Shown here: positions 59,801-64,000 of the stretch, piece by piece
Layout: each line of letters starts with the position of its first letter
How positions within the stretch are numbered: the stretch's first letter is position 1
NCBI RefSeq assembly: GCF_000764305.2
Contig: NW_025943988.1
Span: 930,001-994,000 of the forward strand
DNA from: Hyalella azteca
Lineage: Eukaryota > Arthropoda > Malacostraca > Amphipoda > Hyalellidae
Direction of reading: 5' to 3'
Length of the DNA: 64,000 nt
Made by a program: the position numbers and the translations under genes
The notes under the pieces: generated by a model
What the model was told of the DNA's origin: nothing
The model's input: the letters and a program-made list of their open reading frames with translations, nothing else
The model's database searches: none

Positions 59801-62800
59801 GCCACCGCGGTGCTGGGGGCGGGCGCCGCGCCGCTCGTGTCTGTCGCTGCTGATGCCAAACTCAGCCCGTACTCCAGCACCTGCAATGCAATGTTATTTG
59901 TACATCTGACATGTAACGTTATTTGTAATTTGTGCACCTGCAATGTAATGTTATTTGTAATTTGTACACCTGAAACGATATGTTATTTACAATTTGTGTG
60001 CCTGAAATGCAATGTTATTTATTATTTGCATATCTTAAACGAAATGTTATTTGCAATTTGTACACCTGCAATGCAATGTTATTTGTAATTTGTACGCCTG
60101 CAATGCAGTGTTATTTGCAATTTGTACGCCTGAAATGAAATGTTATTTGCAATTTGTACACCTGCAATGCAATGTTATTTGTAATTTGTACGCCTGCAAT
60201 GCAGTGTTATTTGTAATTTGTACGCCTGCAATGCAGTGTTATTTGTAATTTGTACGCCTGCAATGCAGTGTTATTGGTAATTTGCACACCTGAAACGCAA
60301 TTTATTTGCAATTTGGCGTCGGTCTTCTTTCCAGCATAAAACTTTCTCTCTAACTTCCCTCAGCAAGCATTGGAATGACTTGAATAACTCTGTTTAATTA
60401 AGTAAATAACCTCCATCAAAGCAAAAGTTAGACAAAGACCCAGGCAAGTCTAAAATAAAAATGAGACAAAAACGAAAATATAAGTGAATAGGTGAAGAAA
60501 AATGCTGTGAGAGAAATACCTGTAAAATTTGATAAAAGATTACGAGTTTAAGGACAATGAACTGGAAGATTAGAGATAAATTGAAGTTTGATTAAATAAA
60601 TTATTTAATTTAAGAATTCAATTTAAAATTTATTTAATTTAATTTGAAATAAATTCAATTTGAAATTAATTTAATTTATTTCTGAAACAAATTTAATTTA
60701 ATTTAGAGTTTATTTAATTTATTAATATTTAACTAATGACGATAAAATGGTGAACTGGAAGATTAGAGTTTGATTAAAGTTTGATTAAGTAGAAGACAAC
60801 AGACCTCTGTACACTGGAGGGCGCAGAGGGAGGCCTCACTGAAGGGCCTGAAGAGGCTGGGGTCGAGGCCCAGCAGGTGCAGCTTGTGGCCCCACAGCTG
60901 CACGCCGCCCCCCATCAGGTAACATACGTGGCCTGGTGTTGGTAATACAATTTAATAATAAAATAATAATAATTGAAATTAAATCTTGTCAGAACGCCGC
61001 ATCCAAGCTCAAACTTGGGATCAATCACGTCATGTTCATGAAAACACGCTAGACAAAATATTAATTTCCTTCTGATACATACCATATAAGCAGGTACATT
61101 ACGGTTATCTTTATCAAAATATTATACATAACATACGAACATATTGATTAAGTTACCCTCCAGTTCAACACGCTTGTATCTAATAACCCTCCTGTTGTTT
61201 TCTTCTCTATGCACCCTATGTCTTCAGTATTAAAATCACTTGGCTGCTTAAGTCGCAAATTCACCAGGAATTTAAAAGTAAAGAAAATAGCCAAAAAATT
61301 CACCATTTCTTATAAGAGAAAACGTTTCGGAGTCCAGCTCCATCGTCAGTTCAAAACCTAGAACACAGGTACAAACAATTAGTAGCCTAAAATTCATTCT
61401 GAAATCACTATTGGACACCGGGACGTTGCACTGCTCGGCATGAATACGTACGGCTGAATGAGGGGGATGCGCAAGTATGTTCCCTATTCCATAACTCCTG
61501 CCTCTATGCTCTGCAAGCCTAGTATAAAAATTGCGCGATGTCATACCGACATACGCAGATGCGCACTGCGCACAACTATATTGATAAACTAGGGATGATC
61601 GCATAAGAATGGGTTTCCTTCACAATTTGTGTATACTCAAATTAAGAAGTTCTTGTCTAAACAATATGCTGAGGTGGTTCCCGAACGTGACGACAGGAAT
61701 TGTGTTCATTGTTCTTTTCCTTACTTTGGCCCCGCATCTGAGACGATGGCAAAGGAGTTGAAAGATCTATTCTCTAAATACCTCCCAAATGTAAATCTTA
61801 ATGTATTGCTAGTGAACAATTTTAAAATTAGCTCGTTTTTCAAGTACAAAGATCCTCTCCCTGTTCTTATGCAATCATCCCTAGTTTATCAATATAGTTG
61901 TGCGCAGTGCACATCTGCGTATGTCGGTATGACATCGCGCAATTTTTATACTAGGCTTGCAGAGCATAGAGGCAGGAGTTATGGAACAGGGAACATACTT
62001 GCGCATCCCCCTCATTCAGCCGTACGTATTCATGCCGAGCAGTGCAACGTCCCGGTGTCCAATAGTGATTTCAGAGTTTTAGCCTCCATAACCGGTGTTT
62101 CTGACCTACGAATTTTAGAATCATTATTTATTTTCAAACAGAACCCCAGTTTAAATGCTGCATTCAGTTTTTATCCTCTAGAAATTGTAAATAGATAGTA
62201 CTTTCTCTACATGTTATCTCATTTTTATTTGTGTTATCTTCGATTTTAGTTCTAATGTCCTCAAGTTTAGGTGAATTGTTTGAATGTGAATTTTAGGTTA
62301 CTAATTGTTTGTACCTGTGTTCTAGGTTTTGAACTGGCGATGGAGCTGGACTCCGAAACGTTTTCTCTTATAAGAAATGGTGAACTTTTTGGCTATTTTC
62401 TTTACTTTTGAATTCCTATGTCTTCAGGTCATGAGAGTTAGGTCATTTTGACCTGAAGACCACAGGAGGGTTAAGCAAAATCTGATTGTCTGATAAATAA
62501 AAACCTAGCATTATTTGTAGTTGGTAAACATTATCCAACCAGCAATTAATATTTCAATATTTATTAATTCTTATTGACTAGGCAATAGATCAATGAGCTG
62601 GAAGCAGCAGCGGTTCTTAGACATTTCAGACCCAGAAATTACTTAGATGATGGAAATGTTATGAGCAAAAACTACGCTGTGGATGGACACTTGAATGGAA
62701 ATGTTACGAGCACAAACTGCGCTGTGGAATGGACAATTATATGGAAATACTACGAGCACAAACTACGCTGCGGAATGGACAATTAAATAGAAGTGTCACG

Positions 62801-63471
62801 AGCACAAACTACGCTGTGGAATGGACAATTAAATGGAAGTGTCACGAGCACAAACNAATGGACACTTGAATGGAAATGCTACAGCAGCAAGCAAGAAAAT
62901 GGACACTTGAATGGAAATGCTACAGCAGCAAGCAAGAAAATGGACACTTGAATGGAAATGCTACAGCAGCAAGCAAGAAAATGGACACTTGAATGGAAAT
63001 GCTACAGCAGCAAGCAAGAAAATGGACACTTGAATGGAAATGCTACAGCAGCAAGCAAGAAAATGGACACTTGAATGGAAATGCTACAGCAGCAAGCAAG
63101 AAAATGGACACTTGAATGGAAATGCTACAGGAGCAAGCTAGAAACTGAACACTCGAATGGAAATGCTACAGCGGCAAGCAAGAAACTGAACACTCGAATG
63201 GAAATAATACGAGCGCAAACTACATTGCAAAATGGACTCTTGAATGAAAATGCTACAGCGGCAAGCAAGAAAATGGACACTTGAATGGAAATGCTACAGC
63301 GACGGGCAAGTAAATGGATGCAATGAAGCGCCCTAGGCCAGCTCGTGACCTGCGGCGACGTCTGACGTGACGAGGGCGTCCCCGAGGGCGACGATGGCGG
63401 TGAGGTCCTTGGTGGCGGCGGGTGACGGGTTGGCCACGAGAGTGGCGAGGTGGCGGCGCCACTCCCCCCAC
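41681..63471 (-). CDS. SEC16: SEC16 homologue, 3' part (15 exons, 766 aa in window; 5' end outside)
   Basis: CDS join (minus): 63350-63471, 60805-60932, 59723-59880, 58713-58938, 57288-57518, 56248-56373, 55756-55842, 54925-55057, 53799-53882, 53487-53551, 46505-46681, 44989-45121, 44268-44641, 42713-42799, 41681-41851. All junctions are GT-AG, every phase agrees, and the total (2,302 nt, entering with one codon-completing base) closes on TGA. SEC16 scaffolds COPII coat assembly at ER exit sites, binding Sec13 through its central domain. Evidence: WRRHLATLVAN then ALGDALVTSDVAAGHVCYLM matches the end of the central alpha-helical domain (human DWRPHLA...GDTLASRG...FCYLM). Near the C-terminus, LPDDKNPSIVWDEERKRWV followed by Pro-rich sequence matches the conserved SEC16 tail (DDKKKSIVWDE). 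Between them are long Pro/Gly/Asp-rich regions typical of the family. Introns carry arrays of minisatellites. Confidence 0.93.
42466..42700. repeat. Minisatellite, 43-bp unit, about 5 copies
   Basis: The unit begins AGGTGTTGTGCGCTCATAAG and continues GCCAGCTGAGCAGCACTAACG. Copies are nearly identical. It lies in the last SEC16 intron next to exon n. Confidence 0.9.
42713..42799 (-). CDS. SEC16: SEC16 exon n
   Basis: The acceptor is TGTTCACAG|GTC and the donor AAAGAG|GTACTC, both phase 0 (29 codons). It encodes VAANPPAGGRTRLDSSSIDL and an Asp-rich end. A 43-bp minisatellite starts about 15 bp into the following intron. Confidence 0.8.
43440..43613. repeat. Minisatellite, 30-bp unit, about 6 copies
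   Basis: The unit is AACTACTGGACAACGAAGTA plus CAGCACCAGT. Because 30 is a multiple of three, open frames run through it on both strands, but they are not genes. It lies in the SEC16 intron between exons m and n. Confidence 0.9.
44268..44641 (-). CDS. SEC16: SEC16 exon m (Gln/Met/Pro-rich)
   Basis: The acceptor GTGCGCAG|GA completes Arg. It encodes SRYVNPLDEKDRIKPVS (human ARYVD region), then a long array of MMPQQQP units and ends at CACCAG|GTAATT (phase 0). The opposite-strand frame is a repeat shadow. Confidence 0.88.
44735..44920. repeat. Tandem duplication, unit about 105 bp, 2 diverged copies
   Basis: Shared phrases ACTTG(A/T)GTACCAG, CTATACCTCGTGC and ACGCTACA recur at about 105-bp spacing in the SEC16 intron next to exon l. 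Confidence 0.7.
44989..45121 (-). CDS. SEC16: SEC16 exon l (IVWDE motif)
   Basis: The acceptor is GTACACGGCAG|ATC (phase 0). The donor CCCCGAC|GTATGT is phase 1. It encodes IVWDEERKRWVNTDGSDD, then PPPPPPM and an Ala/Ser-rich run. The acceptor has no pyrimidine tract because a minisatellite comes within about 15 bp of it. Confidence 0.93.
45126..46020. repeat. Minisatellite, about 29-bp unit with a 16-bp palindrome, about 30 copies
   Basis: The unit is GTGACGTGTACACGTCATTA plus ATACGGGAT. Each full unit holds the perfect palindrome TGACGTGTACACGTCA, which contains two CRE-type TGACG half-sites. Variant letters form sub-blocks (GGGATGTG, GTGATGTG, GGGATCTG). It runs to within about 15 bp of the SEC16 exon l acceptor. 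Confidence 0.93.
46225..46500. repeat. CAGCAC/CACTAC-rich low-complexity array
   Basis: Irregular repeats of CAGCACAGCACT, GCCCACCAGAGCA and CACTACACA. On the SEC16 sense strand this is a GU-rich tract starting just after the exon k donor. Such tracts can bind CELF-type splicing regulators; that is inference. Confidence 0.85.
46505..46681 (-). CDS. SEC16: SEC16 exon k (conserved C-terminal motif, first half)
   Basis: The acceptor GGCATTACAG|ACG and donor CCTTCT|GTGAGT are both phase 0. It encodes an Asn/Lys/Asp-rich stretch, then KKGFLARIFTW and LPDDKNPS. This leads into the conserved SEC16 DDK..IVWDE motif split across the intron. Confidence 0.92.
47530..48010. repeat. Degenerate tandem repeat (about 40 bp) interrupted by a SINE
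   Basis: Phrases of the type AGATGCAGGTCACATGAATA and AACAACATAACAGAA recur on both sides of the SINE at 47,581-47,785. Confidence 0.55.
47581..47785 (-). mobile_element. tRNA-derived SINE
   Basis: On the minus strand the 5' end (47,721-47,784) resembles a tRNA: TCCACAGTAGCGCAGTGGTA (box A-like) and GTGGGTTCGAGTCCTGG (box B-like). About 140 bp of unrelated body follows. Imperfect flanking repeats ATGCCGGT(C/T)ACAT(A/G)AAAAA could be a diverged target-site duplication or part of the host tandem repeat. The stems are too poor for a working tRNA. Confidence 0.65.
48280..49313. other. SEC16 intron, nothing recognised
   Basis: AT-rich intronic DNA without visible exon, RNA gene or strong repeat. 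Confidence 0.5.
49314..51851 (-). CDS. Large open frame nested in a SEC16 intron: polyQ/WP-repeat protein or giant alternative exon
   Basis: I do not recognise this protein. ATG at 51849-51851 (A at -3) opens 845 codons to a stop at 49314. Residues 1-60 are Arg/Ala/Thr-rich (RASLRAHINDATRRRLGR). An acidic Glu/Asp/Tyr tract lies around residues 385-430. Residues about 600-680 are Gln-rich, and about 685-770 are WPQQQQQ units. Its length, diverse composition and lack of stops in this AT-rich locus argue for real coding sequence. The last about 66 codons after LNDQ look like read-through: a donor CAG|GTAGTG (49515/49514, phase 0) would end the coding part at 779 codons. That would join SEC16 exon k in frame (also phase 0). 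It may be a nested gene on the host strand, an alternative first exon, or a cassette exon with the poor acceptor GGTGAAG|ATG. A dispersed repeat begins 39 bp upstream of the ATG. Confidence 0.65.
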   Translation of the reverse strand: MSETESIPVNDPARRMHFSRASLRAHINDATRRRLGRTSATPATAAVTNIATKIVKPNERKVASGRAAKVHRAANVLRIDDPNSAASREDAELVEDEEEADLMPWTPLVFGGSYPIDEPLSTRKLGTNPHVDRVQSDAGACDRNNEAEYRSLDDEDDYDDARSKARYNYPKSCNSFMSLLTGPPKFPRGVPRTFQIDELCCVAPNLCEQHAAAAAASLPTTEQNVGAYDADFAGTTAANSRKAAYLTQKTSSGSYVPAAVASNDRIRKNLDRTPEAATTQLPSRNLCKPVTITSCGSNIPAQPSKIQPSCPNAQDLAKSLCAEDVVNQNDVVTLSVAERSKSGHAPHTWGGRCGEGGKWGCDVGTSGQRRDGNMEMGMVTHPAVYQDTGDDECDSLGDDENLEDDDEYYDEDEVDDDEEYYENSDVDCETNDNFGDVGLQQQSPPVSFHRVENEGQRNEVTLPHDESGEQVCRRRKTIAFSEMPCFGEAELPTSEPVAFVHNSLSCEATPCTPGQEPLPQSSLGFQNVSPAAATVRHYPDSAHTFPTSLRQQLTPSKNPNDTQHKCVEHPSSCVSEDIKTDSPATDLPDQTQACSANLEMLSLETQTRDLHNLHIPTSLQQEFNDQELQLQQDTRRRLQLSNEEQQQPRDQMKAQPQQDQNCLQQYNYSAHVRSGEGHNWHQDINQLAQQQQQLPQQQQQQWPQQQRQQQWPQQQQQQWPQQQQQQWPQQQQQQWPQQQPQQQQQWPQQQPQQQQQWPQQQQQQQWPEQQEQQQQLNDQVVLSENISLPLSLYFSFHCFPFYCHSLPSKREKGEVEDGLAYKSHKQSIVINRFCTSVFFNVNTKS
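49540..49800 (-). repeat. Coding minisatellite encoding WPQQQQQ units, about 11 copies
   Basis: The unit of 21-27 bp on the sense strand is CAACAACAGCAGCAATGGCC plus C. All length changes are multiples of three, so the frame is kept. Each unit places one Trp-Pro in polyglutamine. The reverse-strand frames are shadows. Confidence 0.85.
51890..52028 (-). repeat. Dispersed short inverted-repeat element, copy 2
   Basis: Inverted relative to the copy at 5,775-5,924. It shares the CTCACTGCAGTGAG palindrome, GCGCATTTTCTCGTCGACGA, the ACGGACGGACA run and the terminal GAGATAATGCGC arm. It lies immediately upstream of the nested open frame and could supply promoter or splice sequence. Confidence 0.7.
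52029..53486. other. SEC16 intron, nothing recognised
   Basis: AT-rich intronic DNA. No conserved frame, RNA gene or tandem array is visible. Confidence 0.5.
53487..53551 (-). CDS. SEC16: SEC16 exon j
   Basis: The acceptor TTTTTTCTCAG|GT completes Ser. The donor is GCCGAG|GTATGT (phase 0). In this frame it reads LPYTGGGADTSGPPSPAHQA plus E. The alternative frame (VFPTPEEGRT...) does not fit the flanking phases. A 6.8-kb intron follows. Confidence 0.75.
53799..53882 (-). CDS. SEC16: SEC16 exon i (acidic)
   Basis: The acceptor ATGGTTTAG|AG completes Glu. The donor TATGCCA|GTGAGT is phase 1. It encodes GDAYTSLPSDFPDEGDEG and DAWGYA. Confidence 0.82.
54925..55057 (-). CDS. SEC16: SEC16 exon h
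   Basis: The acceptor is GATGTGCAG|GTG (phase 0). The donor is CCGTATG|GTGAGG (phase 1). It encodes VGNGVDTSMGGYGEEASG, then a Pro/Gln-rich stretch ending in SYSPY. Confidence 0.8.
55446..55712. repeat. Minisatellite, about 64-bp unit, 4 copies
   Basis: Each unit holds GTAGGCCTAAATGCACGGCA, then TGCACTGTATATGACTAAAT, then GCACGGCACTGCTTGCACG. It lies in the intron after SEC16 exon g. Open frames through it are repeat translation. Confidence 0.88.
55756..55842 (-). CDS. SEC16: SEC16 exon g
   Basis: The acceptor is GTAATTTCAG|TCG and the donor is CCTGGG|GTGAGT, both phase 0 (29 codons). It encodes STAAQDVLQNFSFQPHLPSN and a short Gly/Pro end. Confidence 0.78.
56248..56373 (-). CDS. SEC16: SEC16 exon f (Pro-rich)
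   Basis: The acceptor is CTTGTTCAG|GAT and the proposed donor is CTTAAC|GTTAGA, both phase 0 (42 codons). It encodes DGHSAPQHDLYADDVNPYG and then PPPPPMMIP. The donor is weaker than the others. Confidence 0.75.
57000..57200. repeat. Minisatellite, 18-19 bp, GTACTCTCGATATATAC units
   Basis: About ten variants of GTACTCTCGATATATACGTG lie in the intron after SEC16 exon e, about 90 bp from its donor. Confidence 0.88.
57288..57518 (-). CDS. SEC16: SEC16 exon e (His/Leu/Glu-rich linker)
   Basis: The proposed acceptor is CGTTTCGAAG|ACG (phase 0). The donor TTGCAG|GTACGC is also phase 0. It encodes TMDPPAPSADGSHH, then LEDLEQTHHLEGLDQKHHLEE repeats, and MSVGPPAANAVMSQDALQ. A second frame gives a Gly/Pro-rich translation but ends in a stop and breaks the phase. 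A Penelope-like insertion begins only 26 bp upstream of the acceptor. Confidence 0.72.
57545..58402 (-). mobile_element. Penelope-like element fragment with inverted ends, in a SEC16 intron
   Basis: AATATTACC is duplicated at 57536-57544 and 58403-58411. The minus-strand frame (57,984-58,220) encodes [20 protein letters not shown], the start of a GIY-YIG domain with its CxxC. It then decays with frameshifts (FYTTRL has an inserted codon). The two ends carry an inverted pair around CCAGCTCCATCGTCAG. Its edge is 26 bp from the acceptor of SEC16 exon e. Confidence 0.82.
58455..58712. repeat. Minisatellite, 28-30 bp, each unit carrying a copy of the exon d 5' splice site
   Basis: On the sense strand the unit reads CTCGTGCAG|GTGCTGGTCGT followed by GTGTGTGCCA. 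About nine copies follow the true exon d end CTCGTGCAG|GTGCTGG without interruption. Nine exonic bases and the donor are part of the repeated unit. Confidence 0.9.
58713..58938 (-). CDS. SEC16: SEC16 exon d (end of central domain)
   Basis: The acceptor CGCCTTTAG|G completes Arg. It encodes YCEVVSGTV, EDLLLLVAELLELSTRLKYH and DPQWLTVLANYKYHLQQQLVQ. The donor CTCGTGCAG|GTGCTG (phase 0) is the first of about nine tandem copies of that junction. Use of one of the following copies would add in-frame repeat residues. Confidence 0.88.
59320..59722. repeat. Tandem array (unit about 100 bp) carrying copies of the exon c end and donor
   Basis: On the sense strand, units hold TGTGAGGAGGCTATCAG|GTG, followed by intronic sequence with TAAGGGACGTTAAATTACGG and ATATATTAAGGTTCAATGG. 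Near-intact copies of the exon end lie at about 59,527 and 59,420. The copy near 59,625 has lost GCTATCA, and the copy near 59,325 is diverged. Confidence 0.85.
59723..59880 (-). CDS. SEC16: SEC16 exon c (central domain), flanked on both sides by splice-site-bearing repeats
   Basis: The acceptor is CATTGCAG|GTGCTGG (phase 0). The donor is GCTATCAG|GTGGGG (phase 2). It encodes VLEYGLSLAS, then FVKFKLRYAAVLAEYGFCEEAIR, matching the YEYAQSL ... FKFIYSCRLAEMG helices of SEC16. Both splice junctions recur in tandem arrays in the adjacent introns. Confidence 0.92.
59881..60300. repeat. Minisatellite, 32-bp unit, about 13 copies, carrying copies of the exon c 3' splice site
   Basis: On the sense strand the unit ends AACATTGCATTGCAG|GTG, the same sequence as the true acceptor of exon c (CATTGCAG|GTGCTGG). 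The array ends exactly at the exon. Some units have lost the AG (TTTCAGG variants). Confidence 0.9.
60590..60730. repeat. AATTTA-rich low-complexity tract
   Basis: Repeated TTTAATTTAATTTGAAATAA-type sequence in the intron after SEC16 exon b. Simple repeat. Confidence 0.75.
60805..60932 (-). CDS. SEC16: SEC16 exon b (central domain)
   Basis: The acceptor CCAACACCAG|GC completes Gly. It encodes HVCYLMGGGVQLWGHKLHLL and on to ALQCTE. The donor ACAGAG|GTCTGT is phase 0. CYLM is a hallmark of SEC16 proteins. Confidence 0.9.
61228..62414. mobile_element. Penelope-like element pair in head-to-head arrangement (1,187 bp)
   Basis: The 13-bp duplication CCTATGTCTTCAG flanks it (61215-61227 and 62415-62427). 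The left part (to about 61,620) is a minus-strand 3' fragment. The right part (61,629-62,198) is plus-strand and encodes 189 residues: a piece upstream of the endonuclease (VNLNVLLVNNFKI, FFKYKDPLP), then [25 protein letters not shown] and a C-terminus EIVNR. The reverse transcriptase core is missing. It lies in the SEC16 intron between exons a and b. Confidence 0.87.
62600..63320. repeat. Composite minisatellite (about 44-bp then 41-bp units)
   Basis: The first block repeats GAGCACAAACTACGCTGTGG and AATGGACAATTAAATGGAA. After an N at 62856 the second block repeats ATGGACACTTGAATGGAAAT and GCTACAGCAGCAAGCAAGAAA about eleven times. It lies about 30 bp from the donor of SEC16 exon a. Confidence 0.9.
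63350..63471 (-). CDS. SEC16: SEC16 exon a (central conserved domain)
   Basis: The acceptor is CCGTAGCAG|G (enters phase 2). The donor is GCCGCAG|GTCACG (phase 1). It encodes WGEWRRHLATLVANPSP and ALGDALVTSDVAA, the conserved helical pair of the central domain. Earlier exons are beyond the window. Confidence 0.88.
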
Positions 63472-64000
63472 CTGCTACGGCTGTAGCTCTGTAATAAATT
63501 GTAGCTCTGTAATAAAATATAACTCTGTAATAATTGAAACTCTGTGATAAAATATCCTCCTTGTAAGCTGTCTGTGGCGCAAGAATAGAAACTGTTTAAA
63601 ACTCAGGGTACATGAATGAATTGATAAACTGAATATCCTGTTAGTGTAGAAGCAGCTTAAAGTCCTTTTCTGATAGCAAGACTAAATGAACTGACGAGCT
63701 TGTATGCTGGTGGCAATAATGTAGAGTCAATTATATTTATATAATTAAATTTTTATACGTGTATATTTTATATTATAAAATTATAATTTATTATATAGCA
63801 TTTTATATACTGTAATTTTTATAGAATTTAAAATCAACATGTTTTACAATTGACTTGAATATTCTATACTGTTTAAACGTAGCAGCCGCGTGTAGCAAAA
63901 TACAGATTTTTCACAATAATCCCAAGCGCAAGTTGAAAAACGTCGGCCTTTTTCGACCATTTCTAGCCAACTGAACGCTCTAGTTAATTGAACAGCCCTA
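63472..64000. other. SEC16 intron upstream of exon a, nothing else recognised
   Basis: Four short units of TGTAGCTCTGTAATAAAAT occur at 63,480-63,550, next to the exon a acceptor. AT-rich sequence follows. No further SEC16 exon was found before the window ends. Confidence 0.5.

Overview
This is a stretch of animal nuclear genome. It has AT-rich intergenic DNA, spliced genes with GT-AG introns, many transposable elements (TEs) and tandem repeats in almost every intron. Intron lengths, TE types (Penelope-like elements, TA-flanked inverted-repeat transposons, tRNA-derived SINEs) and protein divergence from human suggest an arthropod, perhaps a crustacean. That is inference, because no species-diagnostic marker was found. 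Most of the DNA is non-coding. I rebuilt the genes by joining exons whose splice phases agree, because most open frames are chance ORFs or repeat translations.

Layout. 1-13,548: intergenic, no gene recognised, one dispersed inverted-repeat element at 5.8 kb. 13,549-17,177 (minus): a four-exon gene for a 368-residue lysine/acid/Ala-Pro-rich nuclear protein with AT-hook-like basic motifs. 17.2-25.2 kb: TE-rich intergenic DNA. 25,263-37,647 (plus): a complete four-exon UBE2L3/UbcH7-type ubiquitin-conjugating enzyme of exactly 154 residues. Its 10.1-kb first intron is about 70% nested transposons. 37.6-41.7 kb: intergenic, between two convergent genes. 41,681 to past 63,471 (minus): the 3' part of a SEC16 homologue (COPII coat assembly scaffold at ER exit sites). 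Fifteen phase-compatible exons encode 766 residues, from the end of the central conserved domain to the stop. The 5' part lies outside the window. Inside one SEC16 intron, on the same strand, is an 845-codon open frame (49,314-51,851) ending in a WPQQQQQ repeat. It is either a nested gene or a giant alternative exon, since it has a possible phase-0 donor that would join SEC16 in frame.

The most unusual structure is in SEC16. Intronic minisatellites lie directly against exons, and in at least three or four cases the repeat unit contains a copy of the neighbouring splice junction, including exonic bases. These arrays therefore present many decoy splice sites beside the real one. The second notable structure is in UBE2L3 intron 1. 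A TA-flanked transposon sits in the terminal repeat of another element and itself carries a solo-LTR-like insert and a Penelope-like insert. Target-site duplications and length arithmetic support this order. Three Penelope-like insertions have 9-13 bp target-site duplications, and all have an inverted terminal arrangement.

The three recognisable genes (chromatin-type protein, E2 enzyme, COPII scaffold) show no evident functional link, as is usual for a eukaryotic neighbourhood.
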